A program made the translations under genes and the position numbers. The notes beneath the pieces are model-generated. The model saw nothing but the letters and a program-made list of their open reading frames with translations, searched no databases and was not told the origin of the DNA. A stretch of DNA of 64,000 nucleotides, taken from NCBI GenBank assembly GCA_964462595.1, contig CAYWXM010000023.1, positions 1 through 64,000 of the forward strand, written 5' to 3'. Below, piece after piece: positions 1 to 8,452 of this stretch; position 1 is the first letter of the stretch; each line of letters starts with the position of its first letter. Source of the stretch: SURF-21 sp964462595 (GTDB taxonomy: Bacteria > Actinomycetota > Geothermincolia > Geothermincolales > RBG-13-55-18).

Positions 1-2096
1 GGGGGGGGGGTGGCGAGGCTGTCTTCGGCGGCATCGTACAGGCTGACCTGGTTGCGCCCGCTCTGCTTGGCCCGATAAAGCGCCCGGTCGGCCATGTCGA
101 TGAGCTCGTACCCCTCCATCGCATCATCGGGGAGATTGGCCACCCCTATACTCACGTTCAGGCTGCCTCCCGGCTGGTCTTCCTCGTAGGGGAAGAGGTA
201 TTCCTGGATGACACGCCTTATGCGTTCGGCCATGCCGTGTGCTTCCTGTTTGCCGACTTCAGGGATGATAACGGAGAACTCCTCTCCGCCATAGCGAAAA
301 ACAGTATCGACGTCACGGGTATTCTGCTGCAGTAGACCGGAGAGTATGCGCAGCACTTCGTCACCGCGGGGATGGCCGTGCTGGTCGTTATAGATCTTGA
401 AGAAGTCGATATCGAGCATGATGAAGGAGAGCGGGCGGTCGTACCTCAGCGACCTCTTTACTTCCTCCCCCAGGACCCGCTTGAGGTGCCTGACGTTGTA
501 GAGGCCGGTAAGTTCGTCGGTTATGGCCAGGTGGCTTATCTCCTGGAAGAGCTGCGCGCTCTCTACCGCCATACCTATCTGCTCCCCGATGGCGTTGGCC
601 AGCGTAGCATCCTCCTCGTCGAAGGCGTCCTGGTAGCGGCTGGCCATGTGCAGTACGCCGTAGAGCTTTTTGCCCGAGCGTATGGGCACGCAGAGCACGG
701 AGCGCGTCTCCTGATCGACCAGTATATTGGGACACCGCAGGTCTCCGGCGACGTCCGTGCTCAAGAAGGTCTTGTCGTGGCGGATGATATAGCACTCGGT
801 AAGGCTTTCAAGGGGTCGGTTGAGGTTGCGGGCCACGAACTCCTCGCCGTATCCGAAGCTGCGCACCGTCTCCATGATGCCCGTCCGGTTGTCTATTATG
901 TTTATAAGGGCCTTCTCGACCGCGAAAAGGCCGCGTATAACGTCGATGGCCAGGTTGTATAACTGGTCGAGGCTGGATACCGTGTTAATCACATCGACAA
1001 CCCTTATGAGGCTGGTAAGCTGCGCGACCTTTTCCTCGCTGCTCCTGTAAAGCAGGGCATTATCGAGAAAGACCGAGATGTGGGGGGCGAGAAGCTCGAC
1101 GAATATCAGGTCGCGCCTCCTCAACCCCCAGCGGTTCAGCTTGTTGGCAAGCACTATGAGGCCGATGCTCTTGCCACGTGCGACAAGAGGGCATGCGACG
1201 AGGTCGAAAACGTCGTAGTCAGGCGCAAAGGGCGCGATCTCCAGTTCCCTGGAAAGGCGGCGCGAAACGAGTACCGGCTTGTCGTTGCGGAAACAATTGG
1301 AGAGGACGCCGGGTAAGGCGATATCCAGCCGGAGTTTTGAGGTGCTCATGAAGTCGAGACCCAGTGAAGGTTGCTGAGCATCAAGGGTATCTGTCTCCTC
1401 GTTGCAAAGGAAAACCAGCGCCACCTCGGTTTTCAGGGCTTCTGCCATGCGCTGGGTGATCTCTTTGAGCACGTTATAGAGTGCGGGGCTCTTACTGGAA
1501 CTCTGGCTGATCTCCGAGAAGACCTCAAGGCGGTTCCTGTCCTTGAGCATGAAATCCATTATGAGAGCACCCACCAGGGAAGCGACGACGATATACGAGT
1601 AGCGGATAGCAACAGCCTGCGTGAAGTTATAGCCCGGTGGCTGCTGGTGATCGAGCAGGACGATTGCGGTGAAACCGAGGATGCAGAGGCCGCAGGAGTA
1701 GGCGGCCCCCTTATAGCCGCCGTAGAAGCCGCCTACAAGGGGCATGGCTCCGAGAAATAGAAACGCATAACTCTCAACGCCTCCGCAGAGATATATCGCT
1801 GTGCATAAGCTGGCGATATCGATGGCGATCACGGCCCAGGCGTAGGGCCCTCTCGGGTTAAGATTTGCGGAAAAGAAATAGGCAAGCACCGCAAAGGACA
1901 GGTATATGGCCGCAAGGAGGTACAGCGGCAGGAAGTCGATCCCCCCCTCGAGATCGACGGTAAAACGGTCCAGCTGCATCACGAGCAGGAAAAGCAGTAC
2001 GAAGCACAAGCGGAAGATGAGCTCGCGCAAACGTAGGCCATAAGTCTCGCCGCCGCGGTACTCGACCCCCTCCACCGCTTTCAGTTTATGTCCCAT
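1..2096 (-). CDS. Membrane-anchored GAF-GAF-GGDEF diguanylate cyclase (3' end cut by window)
   Basis: The frame is open from an ATG at 2096 to the left window edge, about 698 residues without a stop. Residues about 25-165 hold five to six hydrophobic segments. Two GAF-like regions follow (about 200-340 and 350-515), then a GGDEF domain. The active-site motif GGEEF lies at residues 603-607, preceded by RDVD five residues upstream, which matches the RxxD inhibitory I-site of product-regulated cyclases. The expected product is cyclic di-GMP made from two GTP, controlled by small-molecule or redox sensing in the GAF domains. The visible C-terminus is proline-rich (the G-run at the window start encodes Pro), so little is probably missing. 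It lies downstream of hflX on the same strand with its own candidate promoter. The signal sensed cannot be told. Confidence 0.93.
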   Translation of the reverse strand, partial: MGHKLKAVEGVEYRGGETYGLRLRELIFRLCFVLLFLLVMQLDRFTVDLEGGIDFLPLYLLAAIYLSFAVLAYFFSANLNPRGPYAWAVIAIDIASLCTAIYLCGGVESYAFLFLGAMPLVGGFYGGYKGAAYSCGLCILGFTAIVLLDHQQPPGYNFTQAVAIRYSYIVVASLVGALIMDFMLKDRNRLEVFSEISQSSSKSPALYNVLKEITQRMAEALKTEVALVFLCNEETDTLDAQQPSLGLDFMSTSKLRLDIALPGVLSNCFRNDKPVLVSRRLSRELEIAPFAPDYDVFDLVACPLVARGKSIGLIVLANKLNRWGLRRRDLIFVELLAPHISVFLDNALLYRSSEEKVAQLTSLIRVVDVINTVSSLDQLYNLAIDVIRGLFAVEKALINIIDNRTGIMETVRSFGYGEEFVARNLNRPLESLTECYIIRHDKTFLSTDVAGDLRCPNILVDQETRSVLCVPIRSGKKLYGVLHMASRYQDAFDEEDATLANAIGEQIGMAVESAQLFQEISHLAITDELTGLYNVRHLKRVLGEEVKRSLRYDRPLSFIMLDIDFFKIYNDQHGHPRGDEVLRILSGLLQQNTRDVDTVFRYGGEEFSVIIPEVGKQEAHGMAERIRRVIQEYLFPYEEDQPGGSLNVSIGVANLPDDAMEGYELIDMADRALYRAKQSGRNQVSLYDAAEDSLATPP

Positions 2097-2184
2097 GGAT
2101 ACCTCCAGCGCTGGGTTCATGCCCCATGAGAGCCCCCGCTCCTTGCCTGTCCGTTGCCGGCCACACGTGCCTCTATCCTGGTGA

Positions 2185-2213
2185 CTTATAACATAATTCT
2201 AACACCCGGTAAA
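2185..2213 (-). promoter_or_regulatory. Candidate sigma-A promoter for the diguanylate cyclase gene
   Basis: On the minus strand a TTTACC hexamer (2213-2208) is followed by a 17-bp spacer and TATAAG (2190-2185). The predicted transcription start near 2178 would leave a leader of about 80 nt before the ATG at 2096. The -10 matches 5 of 6 consensus bases and the -35 is weaker. This is motif inference only. Confidence 0.4.
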
Positions 2214-2269
2214 CTCATCCATCACCAGGTACCCGGCCCTGGCGCCCACGGGGAGACAGGCGTTATCCC

Positions 2270-3541
2270 TCAATCCTTGCTTACTCCCCGCTCGATATCA
2301 CCCGCGTCGTCTCTGAAGCGCTCAAAACGGTGCATTAATTCAGGCGGCAAGTCGGCCGTAATATGATGGCTTTCGCTGTCTGTCTTTATCTCCAGCACGT
2401 GCCCTTTTCTGTAAATGAGGGACAGCAGCCCTCCCTCGCCGTGAGGGATGCTGACGTGCACGATTTGCGATGAAGCAAGGGCTGATGCCATCCTTTCCAG
2501 CAGGTTCTTTATGCCCTCGCCGTTAAGGGTCGAGGTGAAGACGGCGAGGGGCATCTCCCTGCGCAGGCGGTCTTTATCGTCCTCGGGAAGAAGGTCCGAT
2601 TTGTTGAGGATATAAATAGTCGGGATATCACTGGCCTCCAGCTGTTGCAGAACCTCGTCAACGGCATCTATCCTGTGCCGTACGTTCGGGGAGGAAGCGT
2701 CAACGACGTGCAGCAGCACGTCGGCTTCCCTGACCTCTTCGAGGGTCGATTTGAACGCCTCCACCAGCTGATGGGGGAGATGGTTGATAAACCCCACCGT
2801 ATCCGTAATCACTGCTTCGCAACCCGTAGTCAGCTTGATACGCCTGGTTATGGGATCCAGGGTCGAGAACAGCTGGTCCTCGACGAGCACACCCGCTCCC
2901 GTAAGCGTATTGAGGAGGGAGGACTTGCCGGCATTCGTGTATCCCACGAGGGCAAAGGTCGATACGGCACGGCGCCCGCGGCGCTTGCGCTTGACTCTTC
3001 TCACCCGTGACAGGTCCTTGAGCTCACGGTCGAGGGTCCTGATGCGCGTCTTGATGCGTCTGCGGTCAACCTCTAGCTTTGTCTCACCCGGGCCTCTGGT
3101 GCCGATCCCTCCTCCCAGGCGGCTCAACTCTATTCCCCTGCCCGTCAGGCGGGTCAGGCCGTAACGCAACTGAGCCATTTCGACTTGAGCTTTGCCCTCC
3201 TTGGAATGGGCATGCAGGGCGAATATATCGAGGATCAGCGCGGTGCGGTCGAGCACCTTAAGACGCAGTTCGTTCTCCAGGTTGCGCTGCTGGGAGGGCG
3301 TAAGCTCCTGGTCGAACAACACCAGTTCCGCGCCGGCTGTTGACGTGAGTTCAGCGAGATCGGCCAGTTTGCCCCTGCCTATCAAGGTGGCGGCATCGGG
3401 GCGAGACCTCGACTGCCGTATGGTCTCAACGACCTCTGCCCCGGCGGTCTCCGCCAGCGAGCGCAATTCGTCCAGGCTCTCATCGGCTGCTTCCTGATCG
3501 GTCTCACCCCAGCGCAGACTGACCAGAACAGCCTTTTCCAT
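2270..3541 (-). CDS. hflX: Ribosome-associated GTPase HflX
   Basis: HflX is a TRAFAC-class GTPase that binds the 50S subunit and splits stalled or hibernating ribosomes. The glycine-rich linker (GGGIGTRGPGETKLE) between the N-terminal HflX domain and the G domain is diagnostic. The G domain shows G1 GYTNAGKSS, G3 DTVGF and G4 NKSD. The length (about 423 residues from this start) is normal. The start at 3541 is preferred because GGAGG lies 11 nt upstream. An in-frame ATG at 3583 has no Shine-Dalgarno sequence. It is followed by the cyclase gene and preceded by dapL about 110 bp away on the same strand. Confidence 0.95.
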   Translation of the reverse strand: MEKAVLVSLRWGETDQEAADESLDELRSLAETAGAEVVETIRQSRSRPDAATLIGRGKLADLAELTSTAGAELVLFDQELTPSQQRNLENELRLKVLDRTALILDIFALHAHSKEGKAQVEMAQLRYGLTRLTGRGIELSRLGGGIGTRGPGETKLEVDRRRIKTRIRTLDRELKDLSRVRRVKRKRRGRRAVSTFALVGYTNAGKSSLLNTLTGAGVLVEDQLFSTLDPITRRIKLTTGCEAVITDTVGFINHLPHQLVEAFKSTLEEVREADVLLHVVDASSPNVRHRIDAVDEVLQQLEASDIPTIYILNKSDLLPEDDKDRLRREMPLAVFTSTLNGEGIKNLLERMASALASSQIVHVSIPHGEGGLLSLIYRKGHVLEIKTDSESHHITADLPPELMHRFERFRDDAGDIERGVSKD

Positions 3542-3652
3542 GGCCGCGGATGCCTCCATCCCGTAGGCACGCTTATTCCCCATACCAGATCACTATCCGA
3601 AGAAGCCCATCGCTGAGGCTGCCGTGCAAATCGCATGCCCGATCCACCGTGT

Positions 3653-4828
3653 TCATGGCGCAGGGGAAAAGGCGTTCTGCATGCGCCTTACCCCTTCCTG
3701 CAGAAGCTCGTCAGGCAGGGTCAGGGAAAACCTTACATAACCCTCGCCGCCTGACCCGTAAGCGGAACCCGGCGCCACCGCTATTTCCGCCTTTTCCAGA
3801 AGCTCGCTGGTGAATCCCCGCGAGTCGTAACCTCGGGGCACCTTCATCCATATGTAAGGGGTTGCTTTCGGGACAGTGACATCCCATCCTATGGAACGTA
3901 TGCCCTCCAGGAGGGTCTCACGCCTGCGTAAATAAGCATCGCAGTTCTTTCTCACGCAATCCTGGGGCCCTTCTAACGCTGCCACAGCCGCCAACTGAAC
4001 GGGATTGAACACGCCGGAGTCGATGTTTTCCTTTACCTTTGCCAGGCCGGCTATGATGTCGGCGCCGCCGATGGCGAAACCTACGCGCCACCCCGTCATG
4101 TTGTAGGTCTTTGACATGGAATGGAATTCGACCGTTGTTTCACGGGCGCCCTCAACCTCCAGGAGTGAAGGGGCCACATATCCGTCAAACGTTATCTCGG
4201 AGTAAGCCAGGTCGTGGGCCAGGATGACATCGTTGGCGCGGGCATAGTACACGAGTTCCTCGAAAAAGGCATGGTCGGCCACGGCCGCCGTCGGGTTGTT
4301 CGGATAGCTCAGGAAGGCGATCCTTGCTCTGCGCCAGATGTCCTCGGGCACCGATGCGAGGTCGGGCAGGAAGCCTCGTTCTTCCACCAGCGGCAGATCG
4401 AAACTTGTCCCGCCACAGAACAACGTGGCACTGCGGTAGACGGGGTAGGCAGGATCGGGAACCAGGGCGATATCCCCCGGGTCGAGGAAGGCCATGGGGA
4501 AGTGCGCTATGCCCTCCTTGGACCCGATAAGCGCTATGACCTCTGTTTCCGGGTCCAGCGAAACACCGAAGCGGTTTTCGATCCAGGCCGAGGCCGCCTC
4601 CCTGAAACGCCGCATGCCCCGGTACGAGGGGTAGCGATGATGCTCCGGCTTAGCGGCCTCTTCGCGCAGCGTATCCACTATATGCTGCGGGGTCGGGATG
4701 TCCGGATCGCCGACACCGAAATTGATGACCTCGATTCCCTGCCGCTTTTTTTCCTCCACGCGCCTGTCTATCTCCGCGAAAAGATATGGCGGGAGTCCGC
4801 TAACTCGTCTGGATAGCTTCAAAGACAT
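3653..4828 (-). CDS. dapL: LL-diaminopimelate aminotransferase (class I PLP aminotransferase)
   Basis: A 391-residue fold-type I aminotransferase. It has the PLP-lysine motif SMSKTYNMTGWR, an NNPT motif (SYPNNPTAA) and the substrate-binding arginine region near the C-terminus (GYVRFSLT). N-terminal VINFGVGDPDIPTP and the tyrosine-rich PSYRG stretch match LL-DAP aminotransferases, which make LL-DAP from tetrahydrodipicolinate in one step. The neighbour dapF is the next enzyme, supporting lysine/meso-DAP synthesis by the aminotransferase branch. A related aspartate or alanine aminotransferase cannot be excluded from sequence alone. The ATG at 4828 sits only 2 nt after GGAGG; a TTG two codons in would have better spacing. 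Confidence 0.85.
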   Translation of the reverse strand: MSLKLSRRVSGLPPYLFAEIDRRVEEKKRQGIEVINFGVGDPDIPTPQHIVDTLREEAAKPEHHRYPSYRGMRRFREAASAWIENRFGVSLDPETEVIALIGSKEGIAHFPMAFLDPGDIALVPDPAYPVYRSATLFCGGTSFDLPLVEERGFLPDLASVPEDIWRRARIAFLSYPNNPTAAVADHAFFEELVYYARANDVILAHDLAYSEITFDGYVAPSLLEVEGARETTVEFHSMSKTYNMTGWRVGFAIGGADIIAGLAKVKENIDSGVFNPVQLAAVAALEGPQDCVRKNCDAYLRRRETLLEGIRSIGWDVTVPKATPYIWMKVPRGYDSRGFTSELLEKAEIAVAPGSAYGSGGEGYVRFSLTLPDELLQEGVRRMQNAFSPAP

Positions 4829-4862
4829 TACCTCCGTCAGCTTGCTTTTGCCGTGCCCGGCG

Positions 4863-5711
4863 CTAGTATATCCACACGTCTTTTATATCGCCGCAGAAAA
4901 CCTCCGCGGCGGGTCCGGTCATGAGCACGTGGCCGGCGCCGTCCACGCCGATTGTAAGGACTCCCCCGGGAAGGTCTACGTCGACGGGGCTCCCGCAAAA
5001 GCCCTTGTGTATAGCAGAAACGGCGGCGGCACAGGCACCGGTTCCGCAGGCCCGCGTTTCCCCCACCCCACGCTCCCATACCCGCAGCTTGATGCGGTGG
5101 GTGTTCTCGACCTCGGCGAATTCGACGTTGGTACGGTTGGGGAAAGAATCGTTCACCTCTAATTCGGGGCCAAGCAGATGCACTGGTACATCCGCGGCGC
5201 TGTCGACGAACAGCACGCAGTGTGGATTACCCATCGAAAGGCAAAACGCATCCACATTCACGCCTGCGCTGATGTCGATAGTCGTCTCGCCCGGGCGCGA
5301 GGGGTCATCGGGTACGGGGAGATCGCCCGACGAGAACTCCGGCAATCCCATGTCCACCTCTACCTCCTTAACGGTACCGTCTTCGATCGACAGCTCGAGT
5401 TCCCTGGCGCCGGCCGCCGTTTCGATGGTCATGCTTTTTACATGCATCCCGAGCCTCTCGTAGAGATATTTGGCGAGGCACCGAATGCCGTTCCCGCACA
5501 TCTCCGCCTCGCTGCCGTCGGCATTGAAGATGCGCATCGCCGCATCGGCGCCTCCCGGGGAAACACAGGCGAAGATGACCCCGTCGGCGCCTATGCCGGT
5601 ATGGCGCCTGCAGATGGCGGTTATCTGCTCCCCGTCGAGGAAGGGTCTTTCCACCATCCCTTCCGGGATGATGAAATCGTTGCCCGTCCCCTGGTACTTG
5701 AAGAACTTCAT
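4863..5711 (-). CDS. dapF: Diaminopimelate epimerase
   Basis: Converts LL-DAP to meso-DAP for lysine and peptidoglycan. The N-terminus MKFFKYQGTGNDF is the family signature. The two catalytic cysteines are visible in CGNGIRCLAKY and GETRACGTGACAA. The length of 282 residues is typical. The ATG at 5711 is chosen over the in-frame GTG at 5729 because GGAGG sits 11 nt ahead of it and the family begins here. It lies 34 bp upstream of dapL, so the two probably form one transcript with miaA. Confidence 0.97.
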   Translation of the reverse strand: MKFFKYQGTGNDFIIPEGMVERPFLDGEQITAICRRHTGIGADGVIFACVSPGGADAAMRIFNADGSEAEMCGNGIRCLAKYLYERLGMHVKSMTIETAAGARELELSIEDGTVKEVEVDMGLPEFSSGDLPVPDDPSRPGETTIDISAGVNVDAFCLSMGNPHCVLFVDSAADVPVHLLGPELEVNDSFPNRTNVEFAEVENTHRIKLRVWERGVGETRACGTGACAAAVSAIHKGFCGSPVDVDLPGGVLTIGVDGAGHVLMTGPAAEVFCGDIKDVWIY

Positions 5712-5841
5712 GGAATATCGATCCTCCACGGGCTACCGTGTGCAATCTTGATACGCATCTTATTATAGTGAAAGACGCGTGTCTGGCCTCTCGCGGCCTC
5801 TCGGAAACCGGACATAGGCACGATTGACAACGTTATCGATT

Positions 5842-6807
5842 TCAAGCGCCGGCCGAAAGGCCTTCCCGCAGATATTCCAGGATCGCACCGGTTACCCGTG
5901 GGGAAACCCCGACCAGTTCATCTTCGGCCATCTCTATCCAGAGCAACCCCGGGATACGTCTGAACCACGTGAGCTGGCGCTTGGCATAATTGCGCGACCG
6001 ACGCTTGATATTATTGATAGTGTCCTCGAGGGGTATGCCGCTGTCAAGATAATCGAGCACTTCCTTGTATCCAAGGGCCTGGCGGGCGGTACTGGAAAGG
6101 CCTCCCCCGGAGGCCAGCGTTCTCACCTCCTCGAGCAGGCCCGATTCGAACATCTCCTCTACCCTGCGCTCTATGGCTCGATATAGCGCCTGGCGTGGTG
6201 TGCTGAGGACCACGCCGCTGTAGTCGTAATAAGGCATCTGTTTGAAACGACCATGCTGGAACGCGGAGAACGGCTTTCCCGTGCGTTCGTAGACTTCCAA
6301 GGCACGGATAATACGGCGCGGGTTTTCGAACCCGGGTCCGGAAGCGAATTCCGGGTCTATGCCGGCAAGGCGCCTTTTCATCCCCTCCAGATCACGGGCT
6401 GACTCCTGCTGCAGTTCACTCCTCAGCTCCTCGTCGGGCGGACCGGGCGGAAAAACGACGTCGTTTACAACGGCCTCGAAATATAATCCGGTTCCGCCGA
6501 CCAGCATCGCTACTGACCCCCTGGCGCATATATCCTCGACCTCGCGGCGTGCTGTTTCCTGAAACCGGGCGACAGAGAAAGGCTCCGAGGCGTCAACGAT
6601 ATCCAACATATGGTGGGGCACTGATCTCCTCTGCTCCATTGTGGGTTTGGCGGTACCGATGTCCATGCCACGATATACCTGCATGGAATCGACGGACACT
6701 ATTTCACACCCCAGGGCGGATGCCAGTTCGACCGCAATGCGGCTTTTTCCTGTCGCGGTAGGGCCGAGTATGGCCGCGATCTTTCGGCGTTGCGGGTTTT
6801 CGTGCAT
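5842..6807 (-). CDS. miaA: tRNA dimethylallyltransferase
   Basis: Transfers a dimethylallyl group to A37 of tRNAs that read UNN codons. The P-loop GPTATGKS and the DSMQVYRGMDIGTAKP stretch are diagnostic, and PHHMLDI follows. The length of 321 residues is normal. Its product is the substrate of MiaB, encoded about 1.6 kb upstream in the same direction. The start lies 5 nt after the stop of the AMMECR1-like gene, so translation is probably coupled; the Shine-Dalgarno is weak. Confidence 0.97.
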   Translation of the reverse strand: MHENPQRRKIAAILGPTATGKSRIAVELASALGCEIVSVDSMQVYRGMDIGTAKPTMEQRRSVPHHMLDIVDASEPFSVARFQETARREVEDICARGSVAMLVGGTGLYFEAVVNDVVFPPGPPDEELRSELQQESARDLEGMKRRLAGIDPEFASGPGFENPRRIIRALEVYERTGKPFSAFQHGRFKQMPYYDYSGVVLSTPRQALYRAIERRVEEMFESGLLEEVRTLASGGGLSSTARQALGYKEVLDYLDSGIPLEDTINNIKRRSRNYAKRQLTWFRRIPGLLWIEMAEDELVGVSPRVTGAILEYLREGLSAGA

Positions 6808-6812
6808 GTTTA

Positions 6813-7352
6813 TCAGTGATACCTGCTGACGGTGAAGCGGTAGATCTGTATGGGCTCGTGCGGGCTGATACCCGCCTTAGCGCGGGCTATCTCGAGCTGT
6901 TTGCCGACGCTGTCAACGCCCTCCAGGTCCGGCAAGAGAAGACCTATCCTACCTCCCCTTTGCACTATAACCCCGTAGCGGGATGGATCCAATTGCGAGA
7001 CGTCGCTGACGGGTTCGGGCTCGCCGAGAACGTCTACGCTGATCTCGAGCGAGGAGAGTTCATCCTCGCCGACAGGGGAAAATCTCGGGTCGCGACAGGC
7101 GGCGCTTACCGCGTTAGCCGCGATCTCTTCCGCCAGCGTTTCGCGCGTGGGCTGGAAAGTGCCGATGCATCCGCGCAACTCTCCATTTTTTTTCATGCTG
7201 ACGAAGGCGGCCGATTTGCCCGCAAGCTGCTTCTTTGCATCCTCCAGTTCAGCGGAGGTGAGATTTCTTCCCTCCCGCACCCATGTCTCTATGGCCGACT
7301 TCGCCAGAATAACATGGGGGCTTGTTGCTCTTGGATCATCGGTACCAGGCAT
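6813..7352 (-). CDS. AMMECR1-domain protein (AmmeMemoRadiSam protein A-like)
   Basis: A 179-residue protein with the AMMECR1 signature LRGCIGTFQP followed by RDPRFSPV and ELSSLEISVDVL. The family's biochemical role is not established. In many bacteria and archaea it occurs with a Memo/LigB-type partner and a radical SAM protein. Here the partner-type gene ends 3 bp upstream, so the pair should be co-translated. In other lineages the two domains are, as I recall, found in one polypeptide (LigB-like then AMMECR1), the same order as these separate genes. No radical SAM member of that system is in the window; MiaB is a different family. Confidence 0.88.
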   Translation of the reverse strand: MPGTDDPRATSPHVILAKSAIETWVREGRNLTSAELEDAKKQLAGKSAAFVSMKKNGELRGCIGTFQPTRETLAEEIAANAVSAACRDPRFSPVGEDELSSLEISVDVLGEPEPVSDVSQLDPSRYGVIVQRGGRIGLLLPDLEGVDSVGKQLEIARAKAGISPHEPIQIYRFTVSRYH

Positions 7353-7355
7353 TCG

Positions 7356-8195
7356 TCAACCTCCATGTTCATCCGTCACAAGGTGAAGCGAGACAAGATA
7401 ACCCACACCGAAAGGCCCCTCGTAAGAGAAAACGTGGTTGTCCAGGGGACCGTCCTTGAGAGCCCCCCAAAGGGCGTGAATCGATCGGAACCCACACTCC
7501 CCAGCGGTCTCCACCAGGTCCTCGGGGATGTCGTACAGAGAATCGAAATCCCCGCTCCCGGCGATATCTACAATGCGCCTGTCGAATTCCTGCGCGCGCG
7601 AGTCGTAACCGGCGGGGGCACCCCTGATGAGGCGATGCGAGAGATCGCCGCTGGCTACGAAAACCGCCTTACGGCCCAGATTGGCGCAAGCGTCACGGGT
7701 GATGCGACCGAGAAGAAAATGCTTCTCGTAGGAAAGCCCGGAGAGCGAAAGACAGACTACATGGGTTTCGAAAGCCTGGTCCAGGAAGTAAAGGGGCACC
7801 AGGAAACCGTGGTCGAGTTCCTCGCCTGCCTTGATCCACCTCGTAGAGGAGTCCTCGAACGGGGCAAGCGGCAGTCTTTCAGACCGGGCCTCCTTTAAGA
7901 TCTCCTCGGCGAGTTCGATGTCGTTCTGCTTCGACAGGCGAACCTGCGGCTTCCCGAACGAAGCGAAACTCCCATTTAATGTCCGGGACCCTCTTATCGT
8001 GAAGGCATCCATATACATCGGCGTGTGCGGCGAGATCATGACCAGCACATCGGGTTTCAGATGCGCGATCCTGCGGCTCAATTCCTCCATGGAGGAGTAG
8101 GTGGACCGCACCGATTCGATCTCCTTGCCGCCTATGGCCGGTATCAGCAACGGGGGATGTGGCACCACACACCCCGCCATTATTCCTCTGTCCAT
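7356..8195 (-). CDS. Class III extradiol dioxygenase (LigB/Memo)-like protein
   Basis: A 279-residue protein that begins with GCVVPHPPLLIP, the His-containing opening of the LigB-like extradiol dioxygenase fold. ISPHTP and ASGDLSHRL supply further metal-site-like histidines. A true ring-cleaving activity is not implied: such proteins paired with AMMECR1 are of unknown function. It sits directly upstream of the AMMECR1 gene (3-bp gap) between miaB and miaA. The ATG at 8195 follows GGGGGTG with good spacing; a second ATG at 8180 just before GCVVP is an alternative. Confidence 0.85.
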   Translation of the reverse strand: MDRGIMAGCVVPHPPLLIPAIGGKEIESVRSTYSSMEELSRRIAHLKPDVLVMISPHTPMYMDAFTIRGSRTLNGSFASFGKPQVRLSKQNDIELAEEILKEARSERLPLAPFEDSSTRWIKAGEELDHGFLVPLYFLDQAFETHVVCLSLSGLSYEKHFLLGRITRDACANLGRKAVFVASGDLSHRLIRGAPAGYDSRAQEFDRRIVDIAGSGDFDSLYDIPEDLVETAGECGFRSIHALWGALKDGPLDNHVFSYEGPFGVGYLVSLHLVTDEHGG

Positions 8196-8264
8196 GCAAT
8201 CACCCCCGTTACAGGCATGTGCATCGCAGTTTGACCGTGCTGCGCTTAAAAACGGCTCAGTTTA

Positions 8265-8452
8265 ATACATACCCAGGCAAGCGCGAAGAAAAACACCCGC
8301 TGCTCGAGCCCGGGTCACTTTCATTTCACCTCCAGCAATTCCCCCTGCAGGCTCCAGCATACATACCCAGGCAAGCGCGAAGAAAAACACCCGCTACTCG
8401 AGCCCGGGTTACTTTCATTTTACCTCCAGCAATTCCCCCTGCAGGCTCCAGC
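8265..8452. repeat. 94-bp tandem duplication covering the miaB 3' end
   Basis: Copy 1 spans 8265-8358 and copy 2 spans 8359-8452. The copies differ at three positions that I can see, giving 91 of 94 identical. Copy 2 contains the last codons of miaB and its TGA. Copy 1 repeats that end out of context in the gap before the LigB-like gene. High identity implies a recent duplication. Confidence 0.97.
8326..8418 (-). CDS. Possible 30-codon peptide coupled to miaB by an ATGA overlap
   Basis: The ATG at 8418-8416 overlaps the miaB stop TGA (8417-8415), and GGAGG lies just upstream inside miaB. The frame starts MKVTRARVAG and ends at 8326 inside repeat copy 1. Copy 1 repeats the same ribosome binding site and ATG at 8324, giving a 20-codon frame that ends at 8262. 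No family is recognised. It may be a by-product of the duplication. Confidence 0.2.
   Translation of the reverse strand: MKVTRARVAGVFLRACLGMYAGACRGNCWR

Noticed and set aside
1..10. Run of ten G at the window start as a sequencing artefact or repeat
   Set aside because: It reads as in-frame proline codons of the cyclase C-terminus, so it needs no special explanation.
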